A stretch of DNA of 64,000 bases from Heloderma charlesbogerti (lineage: Eukaryota > Chordata > Lepidosauria > Squamata > Helodermatidae): the NCBI GenBank assembly GCA_026122225.1, contig JANEZZ010001905.1, positions 2,916,001 to 2,980,000 of the forward strand. Direction: 5' to 3'. The notes below the pieces were generated by a model that was given only the letters and a program-made list of their open reading frames with translations, did not search any database and was not told where the DNA came from. Below are positions 20,311 to 30,487 of the stretch, one piece after another. A program made the translations under genes and the position numbers. Within the stretch, counting starts at the first letter, position 1. Each line of letters starts with the position of its first letter.

Positions 20311-21135
20311 AAACTGATTTGCAAGTTATTGTTTTATTCCTGAGGCTAGAAGATGTGTATTTAGAATGAGATAAAAGGCCATACAGGTTGTTTCTTGTCT
20401 TAATACACTTGTTTGGATGGTTAGAGTCACCTTCCCAAGACACATGCTATAACGGAAGATATACTTACATGCCCTGACCTATTTTACATAATACACTCTT
20501 CATACCTGGGTTCAGTCTCATGTGTACAAAACTACAACACAAGAACTGAAGCCAAGATTAGGGGTGGATTTAGACTTCCACTACACTACCCACCCATATG
20601 GAGACGTTTTCCTTCACCGTGGGAGAACAACACTGAATGCGCTTATCCAAAGAGATCCATCACAAAACGGTCTCAGGGGCCATCACATTTTATACAAGGA
20701 GAATTTTCACAGCTTGCTGAAAGTGTGACTGTGCCAGGGTCCATCAGATTGAGATTTCAATTCCTTCCATACCCAGTGCCAGATGGATGCCATCAAGCAA
20801 TTCCTGAAGAACTGGGGGACAAAGCAGCCATCTGGACCCACTCTGAGCAGTGGATCAGAACATGTGTGAACCAGTTCTTCTTAATAATGATGGAGACTTT
20901 CAGTGAGCAAGACAGAGAAGAACCAAAAGTGTTCCAGGATTGGCTCAGCTCATTTACAGGAGTTCTGTGTCTCAAAAGCATGCTACTTTACTGAATAATT
21001 TTGTGCTACTCAAACATTTATTTGCTTGATACACAGCTGACCATCGAAACACTGTGATTCTACAAGATCCAACATGCCCCCACCCCCTACCGCTGCTACC
21101 GCCAAGAGCAGCACATGAATCCATCTAGTAGTAAC
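20311..21135. other. No gene recognised (intronic)
   Basis: Chance frames only. Confidence 0.4.
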
Positions 21136-21140
21136 TCCCC

Positions 21141-21268
21141 TGGGATACAATCTTATACATGTGCAGTCAGGAAAAAAAAATCTTACAACTCCCAGCATTC
21201 CCCAGCCAGCTGAGCATGCTGGGAGTTGTAGGACTTTTTTCTTTCTAAACATGTATAGGATTGCACTC
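21141..21268. mobile_element. GCAATCCTATGCAT palindromic MITE
   Basis: 'gggatacaatcttatacat' mirrors 'atgtataggattgcactc'. The inner arms 'acaactcccagcattcccca' and 'catgctgggagttgtagga' pair. Same family as 27911, 28088, 30369 and 42192. Confidence 0.75.
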
Positions 21269-21823
21269 AAACAATCGCATTGAGTGTTCAAACACACTTA
21301 CTAGGATATAAGCAAACTCACTGAGGCTTACTTCTGAGTAATCTTGAGTTAGGTCGGGCTGTTACCGTGAGATTATTTTCAGCACCCTGGAGAACTCCGT
21401 ATCGCTGTATTCTGACTAGGTCCCGAAAAAGGATGAACAGAATGTTTTAGCTGTGACTGGGTGTGGATGATAAAATTAAAAAGTTTTCAATGTTTTTTTT
21501 TTTGTTGTTGTTGTGGGGCCCTTTCTAGTATAACATTTGCCTATATGTGGTTTTGAAATGGATGAGAACCCTGAGAAAATAACTGCAGAACATCAGGGAA
21601 GATACATTCCAGGAAAGCAGCTGTAATAAGTCTGCTAAGAACAGTAAAATAAGGTATGTACTATTTTACGTATGCAGTACTTTGATATTTCACCCTTTGG
21701 CATGACGGACCCATGAACAAAATAAAAGTCCTACTGGCTTTTAATATGTCTATAATTGCATGAGTTGTGATGCACACACGTCTACTTCACTGGATGCACA
21801 GTGTAAACTGATGCGAGCCAACC

Positions 21824-22032
21824 TACATTACAACTTTAAACTGGTTTCAAACTGGTTTATCTAAAGGGATCCTGCAGTTTCATGAGGGTACTGAGAATTC
21901 TTTGCTAGAGACCCCTGTCCCCTACCCAAGTGGCCCCTCTTCCTAGAGCTACAATTCCCAGAATTCTTGTATTTGTTCGCCATAATCACTAAAAACAGGT
22001 TTGAAACTAGTTTAAAGTTGTAATGTAGATTG
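21824..22032. mobile_element. Inverted-repeat element, ~210 bp
   Basis: Arms of about 36 bases: 'ctacattacaactttaaact' at the left and 'agtttaaagttgtaatgtag' at the right. The spacer holds no gene. Target duplication not resolved. Confidence 0.65.
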
Positions 22033-22469
22033 CCCCTGAGAAGATGGTGACAGATGTCTATATGCATTCTAAGAGAATCAGAATATAGTCCAAGAGACAT
22101 GAATTGTAGGGTAGAGTAGGGTACCTGTTCATGTCTCAAAGGGGGGAAATAAAACCTCATTGTCTCCTAGATGACGAGCTGATACCAAATATATTTCAAC
22201 CTGCTAAATTAACTTGTACTGTGGGATGGTTGGATTTTTGTTTCTTAAGTTTGCACTGCTGCTAGTTTGCTTTCTTTGTTCATGGGTATTATATTTTCTA
22301 TTATTTTTATTTAAAAAAAAAAATCTGTTTTTACTTCTGGATGTGAACAAGAATGCCTGGTTTAGAGGAGGCAATTCATAAATCCACATTTTAAAAAAAA
22401 CTGGAAAGAGCATTAAGTTACTTGATCATCATATTTAACAATGTAAAACTCTAAAGTTAACTAATATAA

Positions 22470-22595
22470 CAGCCTTCCCAGCCTTCGGATGTTTTGGACT
22501 ACAGTTGCCATCATTCCTGAGAATTGGCCCTGCTGGCTGGGAATGATGAGAGTTGTAGTCCAGTGATCTGGAGAGCACCAGGTTGGGGAAAGCTG
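22470..22595. mobile_element. Palindromic hAT-type MITE (126 bp)
   Basis: Termini 'cagccttcccagcc' and 'ggttggggaaagctg', with paired 'ttttggactacagttgccat' and 'gagttgtagtcca'. Flanks taatataa (22462-22469) and taataaaa (22596-22603) match at 7 of 8. Confidence 0.75.
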
Positions 22596-23131
22596 TAATA
22601 AAATATAGATTGCATAGATCATTGTTTTCTAATAAGACGTTCAAAAGAGACTTTGGATTAGAGTCCTGTATTCACACAAGTTCTTCACATGCTCAGAGGC
22701 ACTCTTGTTCAGCTCCTGGCATTCCAAAAATTGTTGGGGTTGAGCCTCACTCTACTTCACATGATCAAAAACACTTGTATACTGTTACTTTTTGAATGCT
22801 TGGCTTTCAAAAGAGGTCCAGGGATGGAGACCTGTTTTAAATTTTCTCTCACTACCCCCACACCACCACCCCAACAGTACTTGTTTTCTACAAAGAGGGG
22901 TACTGGGGGCTCAAACCTGCCTGGAGCTCCCTCCCCATTGCCCTGGGCTGTGATCAGTCTGTGAGATCAGTGGCTTAAAAAGGGACTGGACAAGTTCAGG
23001 GAGTGACAGTTTACCTCTGAACAGGAGGGCAGCAAGGGGAGGGGGCTACCCTGCTTTGGGGGTGGGTTTCTATGGGCACCTAGATGATCACTATTGGAAA
23101 GAGAACTCTTGACTAGTAGACAGTTTTTTAG

Positions 23132-23840
23132 TAGAGCTGTGCGCAAAGGGCCTCTCAAAATGCTCCAGCCTATTTGTGGCAGAGAAATTGGGGGACAAGT
23201 TCACTGACTTGAGGGGAAATTCTCCAACAGTTTCTCACAGACAGGGCTCACTACTGGCAAGGGTTGTAGCACAGCTTCTTCCTTTTTTCCTGAAGGTTTT
23301 TTGTTCATTGCACCGCTCCTGCTGGCAACAGCATCATGTGCTGAGGCTTCCACTTTTCTGAGGCAGAATTTTGAATTTCTTTTGCTGGTATTCTTGAGCT
23401 TCCATAATCACTGGGAGGTGGCGGGAGGGGGCTGTGTGTGTTTTCTCTGTGTATGTGTCACACACCTTCCCATTGCTCTGCAGGCTGCAGCCTCCCAGGC
23501 CACCTGCACTTCCTGGACTGAAAAAGACCCACAGGAGGAGTTGCCTGACGACGAGGTCTTCCTCATGGTGGCTTCAACTGAAGTGTGAAAAGCCGAGGAG
23601 ACTACAGGCTGCCACAGAAATTACTGTACAATGACAGACAGGACATTCATGCACACTCCTCAGCCACCTCATGGGTAAGGTAAGCACAAGAACCCCAAAC
23701 CCAGCCCATGAAAATTTCTCCAAAATTTCTCCGTAATTTCCCCTCCTTTGAATTTCTTTTTGAGAGCAACGTCTTTTCTATCAAATTGAAAGAGAATGGT
23801 AAAAAAAAAAAATGTGGGAAAATTTTTTGGCACAGCACTA
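23132..23840. mobile_element. hAT-type MITE with TAGAGCTGTGC/GCACAGCACTA ends
   Basis: Both ends, and blocks such as 'aggccacctgcacttcctgg' and 'gaggtcttcctcatggtggc', match 60283-60665 in the opposite orientation. The flanks share only TTTTTA, so the target duplication is uncertain. It carries about 330 extra bases relative to the other copy. Confidence 0.65.
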
Positions 23841-23871
23841 TTTTTACTCTGATCAAGCAGGGCCCTTTTTT

Positions 23872-24108
23872 ATTATTTCTTTGTTACATTTATATCCTGC
23901 CTTTATCCTCCTGCAAGGAACCCAAGGCAGTTCGGGAGGTTCTCCTCCTCTCCATTTTATCTTCACAACAGCTCTGTGAGGTAGTTTAGGCTGAGAATCA
24001 GCGACTGGCCCAAAGTCACCTCGTGAGCTTCATGGCCAAGTGGGGACTAGAACCTGGATCTCCCCAGGCCAGCACTCTAACCACTAGACTTCATACTGGC
24101 TCCACCTG
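23872..24108 (-). mobile_element. CORE/MIR-like SINE
   Basis: Tail 'acatttatatcctgcctt', core 'gcgactggcccaaagtcacc' and head 'cactctaaccactaga', all in reverse. Confidence 0.75.
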
Positions 24109-24394
24109 TATTCACCTCTGCTGTGATAGTTAGAAACAGCACCTCCATATGGAGCAACAGCCTACCTTTGTAGCACTGGGGGACAAAGAATGGGGGAAGA
24201 ACCGGATGCTGGACTAGACGGACCTTCTCGGTCCCATCCAGCAAAGGTCCTCCTTACGGAGGGATGAGGACAGTGAAGTCTGCACGCGCTCGGGGCCACT
24301 CGTTTTCCAACGCCGCCAGCGGAGCACTTAGCGCCGTCCTCCTCCGTCTCTCCCCCCCTCCCCACCGCTCCCGGACACCTGGGTTCCTCCTTGC

Positions 24395-24535
24395 CTGTTT
24401 CCCCGCCGCTGCGGCCAGTGACTTCTGCAGGAACTGCCGGAGTCGCGGGTCCGAGGGCGCCGCGGCCACGGTGCTCAGCGCCAGGGCGACGGAGGCGAGC
24501 AGGGCGAGGGCGCCCTGGAGGCGGCAGGTCACCAT
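24395..24535 (-). CDS. SST: Preprosomatostatin, coding exon 1 (signal peptide, neuronostatin)
   Basis: ATG at 24533-24535 with A at -3 and G at +4. The frame stays open further upstream in the same phase, but the conserved protein starts at MVTCRLQ. It encodes 47 residues. A hydrophobic signal peptide (about 1-25, [16 protein letters not shown]) is followed by [26 protein letters not shown] pro-sequence, split here to stay short: [10 protein letters not shown] then [12 protein letters not shown]. Residues 32-44 match neuronostatin, with the Gly-Lys amidation signal next. The exon ends after the Gln47 codon, where mammalian SST also splices, so the frame continues into 15523. The donor is GC, not GT. 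Confidence 0.96.
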
Positions 24536-24692
24536 GCTTGCTCCTGGCTCGGGGACGTGCGCGGAAGAGGAGGAAGGGCCGGACGGAGGAGCGGATGCTA
24601 CTGCGGTGCCTCCCTGCTGGGCGCTGCTGCTGCTGCTGGCGCCGCTCACGGGTGCCGATCTTGGATTCTGGGACCTCCACCGACGCCCCCAC

Positions 24693-24699
24693 TTTTAAA
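24693..24699 (-). promoter_or_regulatory. SST: SST TATA variant
   Basis: TTTAAAA on the gene strand, the TATA variant known from mammalian SST. It puts the transcription start near 24665 and gives a 5' leader of about 130 bases. Confidence 0.75.
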
Positions 24700-24708
24700 G
24701 CCTTCTGC

Positions 24709-24716
24709 TGACGTCA
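24709..24716 (-). promoter_or_regulatory. SST: Perfect cAMP response element, SST
   Basis: TGACGTCA, the full palindromic CRE for which the somatostatin promoter is the classic example. It is about ten bases upstream of the TATA variant and binds CREB in studied mammals. Confidence 0.9.
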
Positions 24717-24755
24717 AGGGAAGGGCCCGCCCTCCCCCCCCCCCACAGGAGCCCG

Positions 24756-24779
24756 GCGCTTTTGCGCCCCATTAAGCCC
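24756..24779 (-). promoter_or_regulatory. SST: SST upstream TAAT element
   Basis: On the gene strand: GGCTTAATGGGGCGCAAAAG. It resembles the mammalian SST upstream/PDX1-type element (a TAATGG core followed by a GCG.AAAAG block) and lies at a similar distance, about 50 bases beyond the CRE. Confidence 0.55.
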
Positions 24780-24896
24780 GCGATCTATCATCACTCCCCA
24801 GTGAGGGGCCTGACAAGTGTCGGGGCGGGGAGGAGAGCGGCGGGGGGAGGCTAATTCCAGCAGGAGGATTTAGGAGTCCTGGTGACGCGCGCGCCC

Positions 24897-25159
24897 CAGT
24901 GGAGGCTGGTCGCTCCCTGTCAGTGGGGTGTGGGGATCCGCTCTGAGAGTCAGTCAGAACCAGCTAGAGCCCCAAAGGAGCTATCCAAGGTGCTGAACCG
25001 ATTTGGGGGAGTGGAGGCTGGTGGCTCCGAAGTTAGCGAGGGGGCGAATCCGCTCCGGGATAGCTCCATTCAAGCGCCTTGGGTAGCTCCTTTAGAGTTC
25101 TGACTCAAACCCAGACCGGATCCACAGCCCGCTGACATGGCAGGCACCAGCCTCCGCTG
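24897..25159. mobile_element. Compound CAGTGGAGG hAT MITE upstream of SST
   Basis: A left half ('cagtggaggctggtcgctcc', from 24897) is followed at 25010 by a second start ('agtggaggctggtggctcc') that runs to the right end 'caccagcctccgctg' at 25159. The outer flanks do not match. It begins about 180 bases upstream of the SST CRE. Confidence 0.7.
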
Positions 25160-26000
25160 TCACCCTCGCTCTTCTCCCACAAATGCGCTTTATTCAGTGA
25201 GGAATTGGGAAGGAACTTTCTCCGTAGCCTGAAGGTATATACGGATGTGCCTTTCGGTAATTTTGGCCGGGCGGGGGGGGCGCATTCGCTAATTCCTCTT
25301 TCCCCCTTTGAGAGAGTTATTGCGGTCACCGAGAAGCGGATCTCAGGGGTCCGAGAAAGCGAGGGCGCGTGAAATTGACACCCCGGGGGAACTGACTGGC
25401 AACCGGCGGATTGTGAACTCAAGGCGCGCTGGCTGGTTTCGGACGGAGCAGCCGACGAATCCGCATCCTGTATCCCCGACAAAAAGCAAACCTGGTCGAT
25501 TTCAGCCGGATTTCCTTCCCAATATATTTGCTTAGGATAGGGCTAAAGTTAAATAGTAGCGTGTAGCTGATTCTAACTTCTGCTCCCTCTCTCTTTTTTT
25601 TTTTTTTACTTTAATGTAAATACGCGGGGCCGATCCGGATAAAGGTTGACCCTTCCCACCCAGCCGCTCCCTCACCACTACCTAAATTCGCGCCCCTCCT
25701 CCAGCGTGGGGGCGAAAGAAAGAAAGACCTCAACTGGCGCTTCTGAGAAACAAGTTAGTAACTTTGGACCCAATCCAATCCAGAGAGAACTGCTGAAGGG
25801 CAAGCCCCCCTTGCGTCACAGAACTTCCCGCTGGATAGGGGCCTTTCACTTTAATCACCCCCGGAATGGCTTCGTATCCCCCGTCAGGTCGCATCCTTTT
25901 TAACTGCGGTTTCATTCAGACGGCATAATTTTTTTCTGCTGGCTCCCACCTTACTGTCCCAAACTGCGGGACAAAACATCTTCTCCCCACCACGTATAGT
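25160..26000. other. No gene; GC-rich SST 5' flank
   Basis: Locally CpG-containing sequence to about 25.5 kb, then ordinary sequence. No exon or conserved regulatory block was recognised. Confidence 0.35.
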
Positions 26001-26004
26001 CGCA

Positions 26005-26270
26005 GCATGATCCCCATAAAGGCTTACTTGGAAGTAAGTCCCACTGAACTCAGTGGGGCTTACTCTCAAGTTTAGGGTGCATAGCATTGCAACCTTAGGC
26101 TGCAATCCGAAACAGAGTTACCCGGGAGTAAGTCCCACTGACCCCTGTGAAATTTACTTCCAAGTAAACATCCGTTGGGAAAGAAGTCCCGAGCCTTTAG
26201 CCTTCTCTCCGTCGGATCCTGCTACACAGGTTCATTCGGACATAAGTCCTAAGTAGCGCAGTTAAGATGT
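26005..26270. repeat. AAGTCCCACTGA palindromic repeat cluster
   Basis: 'gaagtaagtcccactgaac' meets its inverse 'cagtggggcttactctc'. A second head-to-tail unit follows ('gagtaagtcccactgac', 'gaaatttacttccaagtaaa'). This is a common palindromic repeat, also seen as fragments at 26630-26790, 27115-27240, 28895-28945, 33175-33245, 46160-46215 and 46490-46530. Confidence 0.6.
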
Positions 26271-26436
26271 GAGGGTCTCAAGCAAACGCGCAGAATTGCA
26301 GCCAAAATATTGGGGGGGGGGGTTGCTGTGCTGAGGCGCAGACCGTTTCACTCGTTTAACGACACCGAAATAAGTAGCTCCCACTACCTTTTTGCACGCT
26401 TTCTGCAGTGTAGGCGGGTGGCTCAGGTTTAGGTGG

Positions 26437-26502
26437 GGCTGTGGATGCATTCTGGGTTTCAATCAGAATCAGCCAGAACTCTAAAGGAGCCTCCACTGGC
26501 TT
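26437..26502. mobile_element. CAGTGGAGG hAT MITE fragment
   Basis: 'ctgggtttcaatcagaatca', 'gccagaactctaaaggag', then the terminal 'cctccactg'. One arm only. Confidence 0.55.
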
Positions 26503-26629
26503 TCAGATACCAGTTTGAAACCCCAGTGTTTTCAGACAGTGGGGGGCGATCCAGCCGAACTTTAGCCTTCTTAAATCCCCTGCTCGACATTGCAGGGGAG
26601 GGAGGCTTACTTCTTACTGGGGGGGGCGA

Positions 26630-27240
26630 AACTTGCTTCTGAGTAAACGTGCACAGAAGGGGGGGGCTTCACAGCTGCAGACCGATCCCCACTTAGTCAA
26701 GAGTAAGTACAACTAAATTGGGGAAGGAAGGGGGGAAGAGACTTACTTCCGAGTAAACACATGCATAGGCTCGAGTCGCTAGCCTCTCCTTTATATCAGT
26801 GGGATTTCTAATGGGGCTGGATCGCGCCCACTGACAGGAAAAGCGGGGATGACGCCCTCCCCTTTCACCATCGTGGTCATAATAAGTAGTGCCAAGTCCT
26901 CATTCCGAGCGCGCCCAGAAACCCGCCGATCGTCGATTCCCTCCCTTTCTTGAATCCATAGAACCAGCCTCGGGCGGTTCCAATGAGTCCACTTATATTC
27001 TCAAGAGTATTCAAAGGCAATCACCACCCACGGTTTTCCCACTTTCGTTTAAAAGTTCTGGGTCACAGTAGCCCCGATTTAGAGTCCCCGTGCAGCGCGA
27101 TCTGTTATTTGCACGTTTACTCGGAAGTAAGTTCCACCCAGTTCACTAGATCTTGCTCGCCAAGAAAGTGTGCAGAAGGTTGTTGCAACCTTTGTCAGTC
27201 CACTCTCGGTCTGAACGGGATTACTCTGGAGTAAATAGAC
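26630..27240. repeat. Scattered palindromic-repeat fragments, no gene
   Basis: Several isolated 'acttacttccgagtaaac' and 'tttactcggaagtaagttcc' pieces of the family at 26005-26270, separated by unrecognised sequence. Confidence 0.45.
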
Positions 27241-27905
27241 TTCTGAAAGCGGCAACGGGTAATCCTCTTTGCAGACAGCTTTCCCTGAAGGATCAGGACA
27301 TGAATCTGCATTACAGATGTCTGGGATCATATGGATGGAGATTTATTATTCTCAATTATTATTATTACCCTCTCCGTTCACCTACTATTTTCGTCTATTT
27401 ACCTAGGGCCCTCTTTTCTTTTATTAACAAAATTTTAAATTATTCAGGTTTTCTTTTCTCCTGTTTCTTCTGAGTCGCCTGTGGTAGTCCCAGGTCTCCG
27501 ACCGTTTTCTTCGGAAGTAAACCCTCTTGAGATCCACGCGAGTGTCTCTCTCCCTCTCTACTTCCCTGAGTGGGGGGATCGCAGCCCTGAGCGATGTGGA
27601 AAAGAAACACCTACTGTAACCAGATAATGCTTTTGCTCCGGATGGTAACAGATGTGCGTATCAGGTTCCTGTGTTAAGTTTCTTTCCTATTTTTACTTAA
27701 TTCTATTTAGCAAGTCAAATGAGGAATATTTGGCCGCTGGATTATGAAGTGGAAGGGCTGGGTTCTTTTCTCCCTTGGAACTGGTCACCTGCTCCTCAAC
27801 ACACTAGCATGGCAACTCTAGACATGACTTCTCAGGAGTAAGCCCTAGGTAAAGTGGGTATATAGGATTGCAGCTTTCAACTGGTGTCCTTTGCATCTAA
27901 GCATA
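27241..27905. other. No gene recognised
   Basis: AT-rich middle (27340-27470) without identifiable origin. A palindromic-repeat fragment lies at 27830-27890. Confidence 0.35.
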
Positions 27906-27910
27906 CTTAC

Positions 27911-28028
27911 CGTGCAATCCTATGCATATTTAGACAGAAAAAGTCCTACAACAACTCCCAAACAAATCTCATCCTGCGTGGGCGTTGTAGGCCTTTTTCC
28001 TGTCTAAACATGGATAGGATTGCATCCT
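27911..28028. mobile_element. GCAATCCTATGCAT palindromic MITE
   Basis: 'cgtgcaatcctatgcat' pairs with 'atggataggattgcatc'. The inner arms are 'gacagaaaaagtcctacaac' and 'ttgtaggcctttttcctgtc'. Confidence 0.75.
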
Positions 28029-28087
28029 TAGTAGCTGAAATAAGACTCAATAAATTGGGGCCACGGCAGTGATACTACATGTGACTA

Positions 28088-28246
28088 AGGGTGCAATTCT
28101 ATCCATGTTTAGACAGAGAAAAGGCCTACAACGCCCAGCATTCCCCAGCCAGCAAGGGGAATCCAAGGGGAATCCAGCAAGGCTGGCTGGGGAATGCTGG
28201 GAGTTGTACGCCTTTTCTCTGTCTAACCATGCATAGGTTTGCGCCC
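28088..28246. mobile_element. GCAATCCTATGCAT palindromic MITE with duplicated loop
   Basis: Ends 'agggtgcaattctatccat' and 'gcataggtttgcgccct'. The loop carries a short tandem duplication of 'aaggggaatcc'. Confidence 0.75.
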
Positions 28247-28249
28247 TAA

Positions 28250-29084
28250 ACCTGTTTAGGATAAGGGACCGATCAGCAACATAAGCAGGACAAAATATCT
28301 CTTGCAGCTACTCTTCCGATTGGCTCAACAGCCCCGCCCCCTGATTTAACCACGCCCATTTGTCACCACTCCATTCCATCTTTGGGTGCACCTGTGGCAT
28401 TTATTTAAAGCAATCGATGTGATGCTTGTTAGTCACAGTCTACTACTGCATATCTTTCATTCATCACGTGGAAAGTGTTTTCTTTAGAAATTGATGTTGT
28501 TGTCCCAGTCATTCAGCTGGCGCCATGACAAATCCTCCCTCTTAATATGACTATGGACTTAAATAGCTGCAGAGCACAAATCATTTGGACATAAAATTGT
28601 TGCTATATTAACCACTTTAGTTGGGGGGGATGTCATTTAACTGACTGTTCCTCCATAAATAAATGCATTCACATAGAAGGTTCCTAGCCTTGCAGTCTCC
28701 CAAACATACTTGTTTTCTACAAACAGGGTGTGTGTGTTTTCATTTCATTTTGGTATGGAGGAGCATTCCATCCTGTGTGCCCACACCCTCAGTCTCAAGT
28801 GGTACAGTCCAGATACAACTCCATGAGGACTAGCCCTCAGCCTGTTAAAAGCAGAATAATCTGAATATGGCTGAAAATGCAATGCCAAACACATGTAGCA
28901 GGGAGTAAGTCCCATTAAACTCAGTGTGGCTTACTTGTGAATTGCATACACTGCCATTTGCACCTCGTCACCATCCTTTCCCGTGGTCAGTGGTCCCCGC
29001 TGATGGATTTCAAGGGAAATGACTTCCAACTTGGGGAAGAACTAGCCATTACAAAAGACACGGCCATGACCCTGGGTCTCACAC
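28250..29084. other. No gene recognised
   Basis: A CCAAT-like 'gattggctc' next to a GC-box 'ccccgcccc' at about 28317-28342 looks promoter-like, but no exon is seen nearby. Confidence 0.3.
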
Positions 29085-29395
29085 ATTATATTTATTTATG
29101 TATTTAAGACATATGGCATCGCTGTATCATTTGATTTCAGGGTGGTTCACAATGGCATATAAACACAATACCATTAAAACAACATCCACTAAAATGGCAA
29201 GAAAGCAGCACAAGAGTCCACTGAAAGCAGCCAACATCTCCAAAAGGCCTGGCTGAAGAAGAAAAAGTCTTCACCTGACACCTAAATGATAACAAAGAAG
29301 GTACCAAACAAACCTTCCTGAGAAGGGAGCACCACAGCTGGAAATGCCCTCTTTCTCATCGCCACCCACCTCACTTGATGACAGGGCCGTGTAAG
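29085..29395 (-). mobile_element. L2-like LINE 3' end
   Basis: In reverse: 'tcaggaaggtttgtttggta', then 'gtgaagactttttcttcttc', then 'tttatatgccattgtgaacc', ending in AAATA units. This is the LINE tail pattern of 10765 and 62096. Confidence 0.5.
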
Positions 29396-29684
29396 AACCT
29401 AAGAGGATAAGAAGAGCCCTGCTGGATCAGGCCAAGGGTCCATCTAGTCCAGTATTCTGTTCACACAGTGGCCAACCAGCTGTCGACCAGGAACCCACAA
29501 GCGGTGCATGAGCGCAACAGCACCCTCCCACCCATGTTCCCCTGCAACTGGTGAACATGGGCCTACTGACTTTGATACTGGAGTTAGCACACACCCATCA
29601 AGACCAGTAGCCATTGATAGGCCTCTCCTCCAGGAATTTGCTCAGTCCCCTTTTAAAGCCATCCAAATTGGTGGCCATCACCAG

Positions 29685-30083
29685 TAGGGATGTATGAAAT
29701 GCTTAACTTGCTCCATTCCGGGGCTTCCGCAGTGCGGGGGAGGTGCTCCGTCCCTCCCCCCGGAATCCTCCCTGGCCAACTTTGCTCCAACTCCACGGAG
29801 CTGGCAGCCGGCCATTTGTGTGGCTGCCTTTTGTGATAGGCTACATAAATACTTACATAGCCTACCATGGCAATGAGCAGGGGCGCAAATAGCAACCGAC
29901 GCTGCCGCCGCCGGAGCCGCCGGAGCCGCTGCATCCATCGCCAGGTACACTCCATCCCGGGGGGATTCTGCGGGGTGGCAGGGGGGGAAACCATTCCACC
30001 ACGGATTCCAGGGGGGGGGGATTCTTTAGAACAGGAGACCGTTCCACCACTGGAGTCCAAGGTGGAATTCTCTGGTATCCCTA
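29685..30083. mobile_element. TAGGGATG hAT MITE inside CR1 (399 bp)
   Basis: Starts 'tagggatgtatg' and ends 'ttctctggtatcccta'. Flanks atcaccag (29677-29684) and atcacaag (30084-30091) match at 7 of 8. The flanking CR1 text rejoins when the element is removed. It contains one TAGGCTAC...GTAGCCTA palindrome near 29836-29868. Confidence 0.88.
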
Positions 30084-30368
30084 ATCACAAGTGAATTCCA
30101 TAGCTTAACTATGCGCTGTGTGAAGAAGTACTTCCTTTTATCTGTCCTGAATCTCCCACCAATCAGCTTCATGGGAGGACCCCCTTTGGGTTCTAGAATT
30201 TTCAGAGATGGAGAAAAATGTCTCCCTTTCCACATTCTCCACACCATGCATAATTTTGTACACCTGTATCATGTCTCCCCTCACTTGCATCTTTTCGAAG
30301 CTTAACAAACCCAGCTGTTGTAACCTTCCCTCAGATACGGGAATTGCTCCCATCCCGTGTTCATTTTA

Positions 30369-30487
30369 GGGCATAATCCTAAGCATTTTTAGACAGAAAA
30401 AAAGTCCTACAGTTCCCAGCATGCCCCAGCCAGCCAAATGCTGAGTTGTAGGACTTTTTCTGTCTAAACATGCATAGGATTGCACCC
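30369..30487. mobile_element. GCAATCCTATGCAT palindromic MITE inside CR1
   Basis: 'agggcataatcctaagcatt' pairs with 'aacatgcataggattgcaccc'-type text (end at 30487). CR1 sequence continues on both sides, so the insertion is younger than the CR1. Confidence 0.75.

Larger units (their letters stand above)
15524..24394 (-). other. SST: SST intron, 8.9 kb
   Basis: The single phase-0 intron lies at the standard somatostatin position, between Gln47 and Glu48. The donor reads CAG|GCAAGG, a GC donor, and the acceptor AAAG|GAA. Mammalian SST introns are under about 1 kb. Here the length comes from hAT MITEs, CR1, L2, SINEs, a GC-rich repeat and unclassified sequence listed separately. No other coding exon was recognised inside. 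Confidence 0.85.
24250..24900. promoter_or_regulatory. SST: CpG-rich region over SST exon 1 and promoter
   Basis: GC content and CpG density rise sharply over exon 1, the 5' leader and the proximal promoter compared with the AT-rich repeats on both sides. This is a visual judgement, not a computed island. Confidence 0.6.

Noticed and set aside
24374..24394. GT donor (CAG|GTGTCC) 16 bases past the GC donor
   Set aside because: Its use would shift the frame before the conserved exon 2. The GC site gives exact joining at the known position.
24536..24649. In-frame upstream ATG that would extend preprosomatostatin by 38 residues
   Set aside because: The extension is Ser/Ala-rich and would bury the signal peptide. 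MVTCRLQ aligns with known SST starts and has a good context.
24162..24692. 176-codon minus-strand reading frame over SST exon 1
   Set aside because: Different frame from SST, Arg/Pro-rich because of CpG content; a shadow of the GC-rich promoter and exon.
28316..28345. CCAAT plus GC-box as a gene promoter
   Set aside because: No exon, CpG island or transcript evidence within several kb on either strand.
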